A stretch of DNA of 64,000 bases from Parabacteroides sp. (GTDB lineage: Bacteria > Bacteroidota > Bacteroidia > Bacteroidales > Tannerellaceae), in assembly GCA_017937385.1 (NCBI GenBank), contig JAGBDR010000005.1, positions 1 through 64,000 on the forward strand. Reading direction: 5' to 3'. The notes beneath the pieces are model-generated. The model was not told where the DNA came from, did no database searches, and worked only from the letters and a program-made list of their open reading frames with translations. Within the stretch, counting starts at the first letter, position 1; every line of letters starts with the position of its first letter. The position numbers and the translations under genes are program-made. Positions 46,008 to 55,177 of the stretch are shown here, in pieces.

Positions 46008-46112
46008 CTAAGCTAACGTTATTTGGATGCGGTTGCCCTGAACTGTAACCTCTTCATCCGTCAAAGCCGGGGGAATGTTGTATAAACGTCGTTGTTTTGT
46101 CCTGTAACCCAT
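46008..46112 (-). CDS. Possible small ORF, 34 residues
   Basis: ATG at 46112 to TAG at 46008; product starts MGYRTKQRRLYNIPPALTDE and ends QGNRIQITLA. As with the ORF at 45722-45841 it has protein-like composition in an AT-rich gap, on the same strand. It might be a real small protein or the tail of a decayed gene. Between 45842 and 46007 nothing else is seen. Confidence 0.3.
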   Translation of the reverse strand: MGYRTKQRRLYNIPPALTDEEVTVQGNRIQITLA

Positions 46113-46140
46113 ATATTTTGGAAAATTAAGGTCGTTTTTT

Positions 46141-46171
46141 CTTGCTGATTCGGAAAACCTATTTACCTTTG
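46141..46171 (+). promoter_or_regulatory. Promoter of the leader RNA / DUF6383 gene
   Basis: CTTG (46141-46144), 19 bases, TACCTTTG (46164-46171): 3 of 4 and 8 of 8 matches. Predicted start near 46178, about 370 bases before the start codon of the large surface-protein gene. Confidence 0.6.
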
Positions 46172-46177
46172 CAACGA

Positions 46178-46449
46178 TTCCGTAGTGGACAGCGGTCCAC
46201 AATGTGCGGAGTTAATTACATATTGTAAGCATTTTACGAAGATTATTCCAATCTTAAAATCTGGTAAATTTTAAACTTAGCGGGATAATGGACAGTAAAT
46301 GCTTGCGCTGATTACGCATATAGAATGTCTGCCATTTTAGATGGGTGGATTATATATATCGTATAAGCGCGGGCTGTTGTTCTATTATTGCTAAGTGGGC
46401 TTACCAGAGCCTTAAGATTGATAATAGATAACGAGCCTGCGTTTTTTTT
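46178..46449 (+). ncRNA. Structured leader RNA ending in a long terminator-like hairpin
   Basis: From the predicted start, the first element is a tight hairpin: GTGGAC (46185-46190), loop AGCG, GTCCAC (46195-46200). About 170 bases later a long hairpin spans 46368-46441. Its outer stem is CGCGGGCT (46368-46375) with AGCCTGCG (46434-46441). A 12-pair middle stem joins 46376-46388 to 46421-46432, and the apex contains GGGCT/AGCCT. Eight T residues (46442-46449) follow at once. This is a full intrinsic terminator, 100 bases upstream of the gene, so the element is either an attenuator/riboregulator or the 3' end of a separate small RNA. I do not recognise a known riboswitch. Confidence 0.55.
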
Positions 46450-46543
46450 ATGTCCGTTCATAATCCTCGCGGGGAGTTGTTTTCTCCTTCGTAAAATTAG
46501 TTGTTGGATTTTCAAACACTATTTTATTAACAATTAATTTTAA

Positions 46544-49500
46544 ATGATTATGAACAAAAAGTTTTCTACTCTGGTAGCCGGTTTATTGCTGGCTTCAAGT
46601 ATTGGAACGGTTAACGCTGATGTTATCAACGGGAGCTTTGCCAAATACTTGACTGCTCCGGGTGCAGCGAAAGTAGTGAAGGCTGGTACTTATTACCAGT
46701 TGGCGACTGCTACTTCAGGTCAAGTTGTGGCTATGCTTCCTGATGACAACGGTGGTTACACGTTGAAAGTGGTTTCTAAAGATGATGCCGATAAAACGGA
46801 TGTACGTTACACCTTGTGGACAATCGATGTACAAGGCAATCCGACAGACGGTTATCGTTATTCTTTCCTGAACAAAGGAACGAATATGATTTTGTCTATT
46901 GACCCGGCTACAGCTTTGAAAGCATTGAACAATAATGCTGCTGCAACTGCTGTCAAAGGGGATATCTCCGTTTGGAAGTGGCAGGATGCTCCTGATCCTG
47001 TAAAAGGGTTTAATTTGACAAATGATGCAGAAGCTTTGACATCTGTGTTCGGTCAAAAGAACGACTCTACTGTAACTTTGGTTGCCGGTAGCAAGGGGGT
47101 GTATGCTGTTAAGTATGCCTTGAATAATAAGATTGATTTGGCGACAGCTCAGTTGAAAGTTGTTCCTGCAAAACCTGAAGCTGTCGTTTTGGGTGCAGAC
47201 GACTTGAATTCTATGTTGTGGACGACAACTCCGGATGGCAAGTTGAAACTGACGTTTGATAAGGATGTGGAAGGCGGAAATCCGGCTGCTGTCAATTTGT
47301 TTACAAAGCAGACTTATAAGGCAGTACCGGCTGTTGGTTATCCGGCAAACTTTGGTTATATCGGTGATGATGGTGTTTGGAAAGTAGGTGTTGATCCGTC
47401 ATGGAATAATGCAGGTTACGATATTTCTTTGGTCTCTCAGTATCTGACAGATGGTGCCTACCAAGTGGCTGTTGCAAAGTTGACTTTATTGGAAACAGCC
47501 TATAAAGCTTTGGGAACAAGTAATGCCTATGCTGATAAAGAAAAGTTATATAATGTGTATGTTGAAGTTTTGAATTTATTTCAGACGAACTATACGAAGT
47601 CTATATACACAAAATCTTCTTTTTCAGAAGTATATGATAAATATCTTGAAGAGATTACAAGTGATGAAAGATTTGAAGTAGAAGGTATCGACTTTAGTGA
47701 CCCGCTGTATTTGGGCTTGAAGAATGCTGTTCGCAATTATGTTTTGACACGTTGGGATTATGCGGATTTTGATAATCGTACCAGCAATGATGGAACATCA
47801 AAAGGAACGAATGCGATTGTTGGTGAAGCTGTTTCAACCTTATATTTGCAAGGTATGACTGATTCAAAAAGGCCTTTTGCAGCAGAAAGTGAAATGAAAA
47901 AACTTATTTCAGATGCAAAAAGCCTTGTTAAAACGACTAAAGATGCAGCAGAAAAAGATATTTCTCATGCTGTTTGGAATAAAAAAGCCGCAAATAGAGG
48001 TTGGGTTTCTTTGCAAGCAAATGATGAAACAGATGACGCAAAGAAAACATATTTGAAAGTCGGTATTGAATTTTTGACTGGTGCATCCGGAAATAACGCA
48101 AAACATCTGAAAATGGTTCATGCAACTTGGAAAGATGCTATGCCCGATGCAACTCCTATCAACAAAACTCGTCAAGATTTGAACGGTCGTTACAACTTCC
48201 AGTTCACTTGGTTCCCGGCAGAAGACTCAATTGTAATCCGTACAGCAGGTTTCGCTGTTAAGCCTGACCATGTTGCAAATTGGGAGGATATGACGGTTGA
48301 AACCAATCCGGACGATTTGGGTATGGATAAGGTTCAGGCAACTCCGGCTGACGAAGATGTTGCTCCTGGTACAAAACCGGCAGAATTGAACTTAATCAAG
48401 ATTGCAGTTTTGGCAAACAACCACCGCGAAGTTACAGTAGGTAGCTCAGAAAACAAGTATGGTTTTACTCCGGCTACTACTATCAATACGAAGATTACCA
48501 TCGGTAACAACGGTATGTACACGAAGACAACTATTCCGGCAGGTGTTTACTACTTCAATTTGGCTTCTAACTTGGCTCGGAGAAGTTTGTTAAACGGCAA
48601 ATATATTGTTGCAAACTTCTGTGGCGAATATAACGAATATGCAAATCCTGAAAAAGACCAGATCTACGGTCCGGCTCAGAATTTTGACCACATGCCACGT
48701 ACACAATGGGTTGTTGAACAGAATGCTGGTCCGATTGCAAGCGAACGTACGATTAACATCTATAACCGTGAATTCCCTGAAAAGAGTGCTAAAAACATAC
48801 AGCTTTACGAAGGTGATAATGGTACTGTATTTGCATTGTTCGGTGATAACAAAGTTCCTTTTGTAGTAGGTGATACATTAAGTTATACAGCTGTTAATGC
48901 TGACGTTTTGAAAGAAAACATCGGTTATAAGACTTATAAAGATGAAGATTTGCTCCACTATCGTTATACGATGGATTACTATAGCGGTATGGGCATTGGC
49001 CATAAAGTAAATGTAAGTGCTGTTGAAGCGGATTCTGTTGTATTCGTAAATGCAAAGGTTGATGAAAAGGGAACAGAATTGCAGTTGATCAAAGTAAAAG
49101 AAGAAGCATACGGTTATAAGGGTGATGTTGTCGGTCAGTTGAAGAGACAACTCTACAAGATCCGTACATACGATGGTTCTAAGTTGTCTAATAACAACAA
49201 ATATATCAAACGTGGTGGTGCATCTTGGGATTCTTATGTTTTGACAGATGATGCAGATGATGCAGCTCTGTTCTATCTGAAAGAAAACAACCAGTTGACA
49301 GTTGATGGTAAAACTATATGCTATTATGCATTGGTTGAAAGAGAGGATGTTAAATATGGTGATGAATCATGGACTAATTACTATCGTGCTGGTGTTCACG
49401 ACGGTTCTTTGGAATTTTCTGTAGAGCAGGCATGTGCTGAAACTCGTGTTGCTACATTCTCAATAGAACGTGATAACACTCCGTACTACCGTCGTCTCGG

Positions 49501-50566
49501 TGATACCAACAAAGAAGACGGATTCGAAGATATGAAGACCGCTAACGCTAAGATCTTCGATGCCATCACAGGTGAATATCTGTATGAAGATGCCAATAGC
49601 GATTATTCTAAAGGAAAAGGAATCAATTTCTTAGGTATCGAAAACAAGAAAGTGGCTGTCAAGAACCCGACATTATATGTTGATACAGCTTATGTACGTG
49701 GTGAAACTATGATGCCGCAGTATATGCTTGCAGTAGACGTTGTAGAACACAAAGGCAAGAAAGAATGTCCGATAGATCCGGAACACAATACGGATGAATA
49801 TTTGACAGCTCATCCTGATGGTTGTCCTCACGCTGTTGCTACACAGGATTATAAGGTAGGCCGTTACTTGATCAGCTTCGCAGACTCTGTTGCGTTGTCT
49901 AAGGATTCAAAAGAATTCCAGTATGATCGTGCATACACTCGTCTGGGCTTCGTTGAAGCTAAGCACATCGGTGATACATTGGTTATCTATCGCAACGGTG
50001 TTCCGGGAACAGCTACTGCCGATTCCATCTTCTTGGGCGACAACCAGCCGAACAAGCAGACTTGGGCTTTGAATGCTGATCCGAGCAAGAACACGAAGGG
50101 TGATTCTATCCATGCCGCTCACAAGTATGGTATCAAGAATGCCGTCTTCGCATTCCGCCTGGTAAATGATCAACCGGAAGCCGACTTCTTGATTGAAACG
50201 ACTGTGGAAACTCCGAAGGCTACTTGGGGTGGTTGGATCAAGAACCAGAACGGTGTTCCTGTAATCGCTAAATATGGTAGCTATAATGAAGCCGCTTTGG
50301 ACGCACTTGTCTTCAACATTGAACCGTCAACAGAAGAAGCTACAGCCAACGAAGGCATCGCAACTTCCGAAGTAACTGTTATCGCTGGTGAAGGTCAGTT
50401 GACTATCGCTAACGCTGCCGGCAAGAAAGTAGTTGTAAGCAACATCCTCGGCCAGGTAGTGGCTAACACAGTCTTGACTTCCGACAATGCTACAATCGCT
50501 GCTCCTCAGGGTGTAGTTGTAGTAGCTGTTGAAGGCGAAGAAGCTGTAAAGGCTATCGTAAAATAA
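46544..50566 (+). CDS. Very large exported surface protein with C-terminal DUF6383-type sorting domain
   Basis: A protein of 1340 residues (start at 46550 is equally possible and gives MNKKFSTLVAGLLLASSIGT as signal peptide). The N-terminal 300 residues contain beta-trefoil-like repeats (GTYYQLATATSGQVV, YRYSFLNKGTNMILSID). The middle is beta-rich with related blocks (VFALFGDNKVPFVVGDTLSY, AALFYLKENNQLTVDGKTI) and a Cys/His cluster (CPIDPEHNTDEY, PDGCPH). The last 70 residues (GEGQLTIANAAGKKVVVSNI, LGQVVANTV, GVVVVAVEG) resemble DUF6383 and the type A sorting domain of type IX secretion. Likely an abundant surface protein of Parabacteroides type; substrate or partner unknown. Preceded by the leader RNA. 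Confidence 0.8.
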   Translation: MIMNKKFSTLVAGLLLASSIGTVNADVINGSFAKYLTAPGAAKVVKAGTYYQLATATSGQVVAMLPDDNGGYTLKVVSKDDADKTDVRYTLWTIDVQGNPTDGYRYSFLNKGTNMILSIDPATALKALNNNAAATAVKGDISVWKWQDAPDPVKGFNLTNDAEALTSVFGQKNDSTVTLVAGSKGVYAVKYALNNKIDLATAQLKVVPAKPEAVVLGADDLNSMLWTTTPDGKLKLTFDKDVEGGNPAAVNLFTKQTYKAVPAVGYPANFGYIGDDGVWKVGVDPSWNNAGYDISLVSQYLTDGAYQVAVAKLTLLETAYKALGTSNAYADKEKLYNVYVEVLNLFQTNYTKSIYTKSSFSEVYDKYLEEITSDERFEVEGIDFSDPLYLGLKNAVRNYVLTRWDYADFDNRTSNDGTSKGTNAIVGEAVSTLYLQGMTDSKRPFAAESEMKKLISDAKSLVKTTKDAAEKDISHAVWNKKAANRGWVSLQANDETDDAKKTYLKVGIEFLTGASGNNAKHLKMVHATWKDAMPDATPINKTRQDLNGRYNFQFTWFPAEDSIVIRTAGFAVKPDHVANWEDMTVETNPDDLGMDKVQATPADEDVAPGTKPAELNLIKIAVLANNHREVTVGSSENKYGFTPATTINTKITIGNNGMYTKTTIPAGVYYFNLASNLARRSLLNGKYIVANFCGEYNEYANPEKDQIYGPAQNFDHMPRTQWVVEQNAGPIASERTINIYNREFPEKSAKNIQLYEGDNGTVFALFGDNKVPFVVGDTLSYTAVNADVLKENIGYKTYKDEDLLHYRYTMDYYSGMGIGHKVNVSAVEADSVVFVNAKVDEKGTELQLIKVKEEAYGYKGDVVGQLKRQLYKIRTYDGSKLSNNNKYIKRGGASWDSYVLTDDADDAALFYLKENNQLTVDGKTICYYALVEREDVKYGDESWTNYYRAGVHDGSLEFSVEQACAETRVATFSIERDNTPYYRRLGDTNKEDGFEDMKTANAKIFDAITGEYLYEDANSDYSKGKGINFLGIENKKVAVKNPTLYVDTAYVRGETMMPQYMLAVDVVEHKGKKECPIDPEHNTDEYLTAHPDGCPHAVATQDYKVGRYLISFADSVALSKDSKEFQYDRAYTRLGFVEAKHIGDTLVIYRNGVPGTATADSIFLGDNQPNKQTWALNADPSKNTKGDSIHAAHKYGIKNAVFAFRLVNDQPEADFLIETTVETPKATWGGWIKNQNGVPVIAKYGSYNEAALDALVFNIEPSTEEATANEGIATSEVTVIAGEGQLTIANAAGKKVVVSNILGQVVANTVLTSDNATIAAPQGVVVVAVEGEEAVKAIVK

Positions 50567-50620
50567 ACATGAATTTATAATCAAATAATTCTAAAATGTT
50601 TGGCCGCGTGCTGTTCCCCC

Positions 50621-50648
50621 GTAGAGACGCACGGCAGTGCGTCTCTAC
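50621..50648. repeat. Second copy of the GTAGAGACGCAC palindrome
   Basis: GTAGAGACGCAC (50621-50632), GGCA, GTGCGTCTCTAC (50637-50648). It differs from the copy at 12876-12903 only at the centre. It lies just after the DUF6383-type gene and could also end or protect its transcript. Confidence 0.7.
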
Positions 50649-50778
50649 AAAAAACAACGGCAACTACCCTGCGACAGGTGAACAAGCGGCTGGATTCATA
50701 TTAATAATACTAAAGTATATTGAAATTAAAAGTTCTAATAGCCGTACCCTTGTGAAAGGCGAAAGCTATACACAAGAC

Positions 50779-50811
50779 AAGCCCCGGAGGAAGACGATTC
50801 TTTCGGGGCTT
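50779..50811. terminator. Hairpin between the DUF6383-type gene and pnp
   Basis: AAGCCCCG (50779-50786) pairs with CGGGGCTT (50804-50811), with further pairing inside. No T-run follows on either strand, so its terminator role is uncertain. Nothing else is recognised in 50649-50778. Confidence 0.4.
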
Positions 50812-50823
50812 CGCCTATAAAAA

Positions 50824-50858
50824 ACGGCTCCCGACCCTAAAACAGGGACAGGAGCCGT
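50824..50858 (-). terminator. Terminator of pnp
   Basis: ACGGCTCC (50824-50831) pairs with GGAGCCGT (50851-50858), with an inner CCCT/AGGG stem, followed on the minus strand by TTTTTTA. Confidence 0.8.
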
Positions 50859-50888
50859 ATATGTTTTTGCAGGTTCTGCAACTTCACA

Positions 50889-53099
50889 TTAGCGGCGCGG
50901 ACCACGATCCTGGCGTGGGCCACGGTCGCCACGTTCCGGTCTCGGACCGCGTTCGGCTCTCGACGGACGTTCTTCGTAACCTTCCGGTTTCGGGAGCAGG
51001 ACTCTGTGGGATAATTTGAACTTGCCGGTCTTGGCATCGATGTCTACCAACTTGACGCTGATAGGATCACCCTCTTTCAAGCCTGCCTGTTCAACTGTAT
51101 CCAAACGTTTCCAGTCGATTTCGGAGATGTGGAGCAAGCCGTCTTTGCCCGGCATGAATTCGACAAATGCACCGTAAGGCATGATGGATGAGATTTTACC
51201 TTCATAGACTTCACCGATTTCAGGAACCGCAACGATACTTTTGATGGCGCGGATAGCTGCATCGATTGTTGCTTTGTTGGATCCGGAGATTTCGATTTTG
51301 CCCACTCCGTCTTCTTCTTCGATAGTAATGACGGCTCCTGTTTTTTCCTGAATGCCCTGGATAATCTTACCGCCCGGGCCGATCACTGCACCGATGAATT
51401 CTTTACCGATCGTCATGGTCTCGATTCTCGGAGCATGCGGCTTCAGATCCTGGCGAGCTTCAGGCTGGGCTTCCGTAATCTTATTCAGGATGTACATACG
51501 GCCTTCTCTTGCCTGTGCCAATGCATTTTCAAGGATTTCGTATGACAAGCCGTCCACCTTGATATCCATCTGGGTGGCCGTGATACCGTCTTTCGTACCA
51601 GTTACTTTGAAGTCCATATCGCCTAAGTGGTCTTCATCGCCTAAGATGTCGGACAGGATCGCGTAGTTCTGGCCTTTGTTTTCAGAGATCAGCCCCATTG
51701 CGATACCGGAAACCGGCTTCTTCATCGGGACACCCGCATCTCTCAATGCCAGCGTACCGGCACATACGGTTGCCATGGAAGAAGAACCGTTGGATTCCAG
51801 GATGTCGGAGATTACACGTACTACGTACGGATAGTCTGTCGGGATCATTCGCTTCAAGGCACGCCAAGCCAAATGGCCGTGGCCGATCTCGCGGCGGCCT
51901 ACACCCCGGGATGCTTTGGCCTCGCCCGTGGAGAACGGAGGAAAGTTATAGTGCAACAGGAAACGTTCTTTTCCATGAACCAACACATCGTCGACAATCT
52001 TTTCATCGGCTTTTGTGCCTAAAGTGACTGTTGAAAGCGATTGTGTTTCGCCACGTGTGAAGATCGAAGAACCGTGAGGACCGGGCAGGCAGTCTGTTTC
52101 GATCCAGATCGGACGGATTTCAGTTGTCTTACGGCCATCCAGACGTTTCCCTTCGTCCAGGATCGCACGGCGCATGGCTTCTTTTTCTACATCGTGATAA
52201 TAGCGGCCGATCATTTCAACCTTTTCGTCGGTCAGCTCTTCTTCGGAGAACTGAGCCTTATATTCTTCGACAACGGCTTCGAACGCTTCGGCACGCTGGT
52301 GCTTGTCAGTACCGGATGTGGCAACGGCGTATGCCTTTGCATAACATTTTTCGTGTACATCCTTACGCAGTTCGTCATCATTGACTTCGTGGCAGTATTC
52401 GCGTTTAACCAGTTTGCCGCAGGCTTCGGAAAGTTCCAGCTGTGCCTGGCACTGTACTTTGATCGCTTCGTGTGCGACCTTGATCGCTTCCAGCATTTCC
52501 GATTCCTGCACCTCGTCCATTTCGCCTTCTACCATCATGATGTTGTCAAGCGTAGCACCCACCATAATATCGATATCTGCTTTTTCCAATTCAGAGAACG
52601 TGGGGTTGACGACATATTTGCCATCGATACGGGCGACGCGACATTCGGAGATCGGTCCGTTGAAAGGAATATCCGATACGGCTAATGCGGCAGAAGCGGC
52701 TAATCCGGCCAGTGCATCCGGCATGTCTTCACCGTCTGCAGAGAATAATATAACGTTTACATATACTTCAGCATGGTAATTGTCAGGGAAAAGAGGACGA
52801 AGAGCACGGTCGACCAAACGAGCAGTCAAGATTTCGTAGTCGGAGGCTTTACCCTCTCTTTTTGTAAAACCACCCGGAAAACGGCCAAATGCCGAGAATT
52901 TTTCTTTGTACTCTACTTGTAAAGGCATGAAGTCAACACCCGGGTTTGCATCTTTGGCGGCACAAACAGTAGCCAGCAACACAGTGTTGCCCATACGTAC
53001 GGTAACTGCACCGTCCGCCTGTTTGGCCAATTTCCCGGTTTCGATGGTGATGGTTCTTCCATCAGCCAGTTCGATCGTCTTGTTAATTGGATTAAGCAT
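50889..53099 (-). CDS. pnp: Polyribonucleotide nucleotidyltransferase (PNPase)
   Basis: A protein of 736 residues that degrades RNA 3' to 5' by phosphorolysis. Domain order is standard: first RNase PH domain ([20 protein letters not shown]), helical linker, second RNase PH domain ([21 protein letters not shown] region, [24 protein letters not shown]), KH domain ([20 protein letters not shown]), S1 domain ([20 protein letters not shown]). The C-terminal tail is rich in Arg, Gly and Pro ([20 protein letters not shown]) and probably adds RNA affinity. A -7 element (TACATTTG, minus strand, 53137-53144) lies 40 bases upstream. Confidence 0.97.
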   Translation of the reverse strand: MLNPINKTIELADGRTITIETGKLAKQADGAVTVRMGNTVLLATVCAAKDANPGVDFMPLQVEYKEKFSAFGRFPGGFTKREGKASDYEILTARLVDRALRPLFPDNYHAEVYVNVILFSADGEDMPDALAGLAASAALAVSDIPFNGPISECRVARIDGKYVVNPTFSELEKADIDIMVGATLDNIMMVEGEMDEVQESEMLEAIKVAHEAIKVQCQAQLELSEACGKLVKREYCHEVNDDELRKDVHEKCYAKAYAVATSGTDKHQRAEAFEAVVEEYKAQFSEEELTDEKVEMIGRYYHDVEKEAMRRAILDEGKRLDGRKTTEIRPIWIETDCLPGPHGSSIFTRGETQSLSTVTLGTKADEKIVDDVLVHGKERFLLHYNFPPFSTGEAKASRGVGRREIGHGHLAWRALKRMIPTDYPYVVRVISDILESNGSSSMATVCAGTLALRDAGVPMKKPVSGIAMGLISENKGQNYAILSDILGDEDHLGDMDFKVTGTKDGITATQMDIKVDGLSYEILENALAQAREGRMYILNKITEAQPEARQDLKPHAPRIETMTIGKEFIGAVIGPGGKIIQGIQEKTGAVITIEEEDGVGKIEISGSNKATIDAAIRAIKSIVAVPEIGEVYEGKISSIMPYGAFVEFMPGKDGLLHISEIDWKRLDTVEQAGLKEGDPISVKLVDIDAKTGKFKLSHRVLLPKPEGYEERPSRAERGPRPERGDRGPRQDRGPRR

Positions 53100-53260
53100 A
53101 ATCTTTCTCTTATTTTTCTATCTGTAAAAATTGGTGCAAATGTAATGAAAGTTTATCTGTAAACGTGTGAAAATGAAAATAAAAAACAGGAGAAATACTC
53201 TTTTTAATAAAAAAAGCAGGAAGATTTGGCGAATAATAGTGTCACAATTGTAAATTAATG

Positions 53261-53268
53261 TATATTTG
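53261..53268 (+). promoter_or_regulatory. -7 element for the thioredoxin-fold lipoprotein gene
   Basis: TATATTTG matches TAnnTTTG about 30 bases before the ATG. No TTTG at the proper upstream distance. Confidence 0.4.
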
Positions 53269-53297
53269 CAGCAAATTAAAACGAATGAAGTAAAGAT

Positions 53298-54458
53298 ATG
53301 ATGAAACAAATATCCACACGGTTGTTGACTGCCTTAGGATTATGCATGTTCTTATTCTCGGCTTGTAACAAATCTTCGGATTTCACGGTAAAAGGAGTCG
53401 TGGCAGGGGCTGACGGTCAACTTATGTATTTAGAGAATGTCGGAATCTCGAATGTGGTGACACTTGATTCGATCAAGTTGGCTCCTGGCGGGAAGTTCAA
53501 ATTTACGGAAAAGCGTCCTGAGTATCCGGACTTTTATCGTTTGCGGCTGAATAACCAGTTGATTAATTTCGCTGTCGATTCGACCGAAACGATTTCTTTT
53601 GTTGCCGATGCCGGCACTTTCGCGACCTCCTATTCCGTAGAGGGCTCTGAAAACTCAAAGGCGATAAAGGCAATCACGCTGGCGCAGTTGGATGCGAACC
53701 AGGCGATCAGCCGTTTGCGGAAGGAATATGAAGACAAGATGGTTTCAGATACGACTTATCGTGCGAAAGTATTGGCTGCCGCCGACGCTTACAAGGAGGT
53801 CGCCCGGAAATACATTTATTCGGCACCGATGTCAACAGCTGCCTATTTTGCTTTGTTCCAACAGATCGACGGTCTGTTGTTCTTCGATTTGTATGACCGG
53901 AATGACGTCAAGGCATACGGGGCGGTTGCAACCAGTTATGATCATGCTTATCCGGAAAGCCCGCGTTCGAAACATTTGTATAATTTGACGTTGCAATCCA
54001 TGAAGGTCTTGCGTGCTCAGCGTCCAGTCGATTACAGCAATGTGGAGACAAAGGAGATCTCATTCCTTGACATCGAATTGCCGGATGTCCGGGGCGAAGT
54101 GGTGAAACTGTCTGATGTGGCTCCCGGCAAGGTCGTTTTGATTAACTTCACAGCCTACCAGACCGAATGGTCGCCGGCTTTGAATATGACGCTGGGAAAT
54201 CTGTATACAAAATATCATGAACAGGGACTTGAAATTTATCAGGTATCTTTGGATAGCGATTTCCATTTCTGGAGAAACGGAGCGTCTAATTTGCCGTGGA
54301 TTACAGTGCGTGACCCACAGTCCGTTTATTCGCAGATTGCAGGTTTGTATAACGTAAAACAACTGCCCGCTCTTTTCATCCTTGACCGCAAAGGAAATTT
54401 GGTCAAACGAATGGAAGATGTGAAGAAACTGGAAGCGGATGTGAAGGCGGTGCTTTGA
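53298..54458 (+). CDS. Thioredoxin-fold lipoprotein (DUF4369 + TlpA-like) lacking the CxxC active site
   Basis: A protein of 386 residues with a lipoprotein signal (LGLCMFLFSAC). Residues about 27-130 are a DUF4369 beta domain (FTVKGVVAGADGQLMYLENV, PGGKFKFTEKRPEYPDFYRL). Residues about 250-386 are a TlpA/AhpC-like thioredoxin fold (LPDVRGEVVKLSDVAPGKVV, VKQLPALFILDRKGN with the cis-Pro). Where TlpA proteins have WCxxC after VLINF, this one reads TAYQTEWSPALN, so it cannot do thiol redox chemistry. It may be a structural or binding protein at the envelope. Confidence 0.87.
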   Translation: MMKQISTRLLTALGLCMFLFSACNKSSDFTVKGVVAGADGQLMYLENVGISNVVTLDSIKLAPGGKFKFTEKRPEYPDFYRLRLNNQLINFAVDSTETISFVADAGTFATSYSVEGSENSKAIKAITLAQLDANQAISRLRKEYEDKMVSDTTYRAKVLAAADAYKEVARKYIYSAPMSTAAYFALFQQIDGLLFFDLYDRNDVKAYGAVATSYDHAYPESPRSKHLYNLTLQSMKVLRAQRPVDYSNVETKEISFLDIELPDVRGEVVKLSDVAPGKVVLINFTAYQTEWSPALNMTLGNLYTKYHEQGLEIYQVSLDSDFHFWRNGASNLPWITVRDPQSVYSQIAGLYNVKQLPALFILDRKGNLVKRMEDVKKLEADVKAVL

Positions 54459-54519
54459 TTTATGATTTGAGATTTATGATTTTATCGACGCATAAATCAT
54501 AAATCTCAAATCATAAATC
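54457..54519. repeat. 26-pair perfect inverted repeat after the lipoprotein gene
   Basis: 54457-54482 and 54494-54519 are exact complements (core GATTTATGATTTGAGATTTA), separated by 11 bases; the left arm begins inside the stop codon. Each arm is itself a doublet of GATTTATGA. No T-run follows, so it is a cruciform/REP-like element that may end or stabilise the transcript. Confidence 0.7.
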
Positions 54520-54550
54520 TTCTAACATGTTGTAAAACACCTCAAAAGGA

Positions 54551-54582
54551 TTTGCGTTCTTGAAAAAGAACGTTTATCTTTG
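54551..54582 (+). promoter_or_regulatory. greA promoter, consensus Bacteroidetes type
   Basis: TTTG (54551-54554), exactly 20 bases, TATCTTTG (54575-54582): a perfect match to the consensus at both elements. Start near 54589. Confidence 0.8.
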
Positions 54583-54598
54583 CAAAGACTAAAATATA

Positions 54599-54682
54599 AT
54601 GAGAAAGGAGTTCCGGCCAAGCAGTTGGTCGGGATTCTTTTTTTATTGTGCGGTAATCAATAATAACAATTTAAATAAATAG
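54599..54682 (+). CDS. Possible 27-codon leader peptide upstream of greA
   Basis: An ATG about ten bases after the predicted start opens a frame reading MRKEFRPSSWSGFFFYCAVI and ending with four Asn codons and TAG. The frame runs through the terminator hairpin, and its stop (54680-54682) overlaps the AGGAGG ribosome site of greA. This arrangement would let translation of the leader melt the terminator and deliver ribosomes to greA. No Shine-Dalgarno precedes it, so translation is unproven. Confidence 0.35.
   Translation: MRKEFRPSSWSGFFFYCAVINNNNLNK
54611..54646 (+). terminator. Attenuator-like terminator inside the greA leader
   Basis: TTCCGGCCAA (54611-54620), loop GCAG, TTGGTCGGGA (54625-54634): ten pairs with two G-U, followed by TTCTTTTTTT. 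It lies after the promoter and before the greA ATG, so transcription must pass it to reach greA. Confidence 0.7.
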
Positions 54683-54694
54683 GAGGATTTTAGT

Positions 54695-55165
54695 ATGGCA
54701 GTGAGTTATATGACAAAAGACGGGTATGATAAGATTTTGGCTGAAATCAATTACCTGGAAACCGTGAAGCGTCCGGAAATATCGGCCCAGATCGCAGAGG
54801 CACGCGACAAAGGCGATTTGTCTGAAAACGCTGAATATGACGCGGCAAAGGAAGCACAAGGAATCATGGAAGCAAAACTTGCCCAGTTGAAAGGGCTGAT
54901 CTCCAATGCCCGCCTGATCGACGAAACGCGTGTGCAAACAGACGAAGTTCAGATTTTGAACAAAGTGAAGATCAAGAACACCAAGAACAATGCAGTCATG
55001 ACATACACGCTGGTTTCCGATTCGGAAGCCAATTTGAAAGAGGGCAAGATCGCGGTCAGCACTCCGATTGCGCAGGGACTGATGGGAAAGAAAGTCGGCG
55101 ACATTGTGGAAATCAAAGTGCCGTCCGGTATAATGAGCTTTGAAATTATGGATATATCAATTTAA
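54695..55165 (+). CDS. greA: Transcription elongation factor GreA
   Basis: A protein of 156 residues that rescues backtracked RNA polymerase by stimulating transcript cleavage. The N-terminal coiled coil carries the acidic tip (ARDKGDLSENAEYDAAKEAQ, with Asp and Glu in the polymerase channel), and the C-terminal FKBP-like domain ends SFEIMDI. AGGAGG lies nine bases before the ATG, a strong Shine-Dalgarno unusual in this phylum. The leader holds a consensus promoter, a possible leader peptide and a terminator, so expression is probably attenuated. The HIT gene follows 12 bases later. Confidence 0.96.
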   Translation: MAVSYMTKDGYDKILAEINYLETVKRPEISAQIAEARDKGDLSENAEYDAAKEAQGIMEAKLAQLKGLISNARLIDETRVQTDEVQILNKVKIKNTKNNAVMTYTLVSDSEANLKEGKIAVSTPIAQGLMGKKVGDIVEIKVPSGIMSFEIMDISI

Positions 55166-55177
55166 GCATATAGCATT

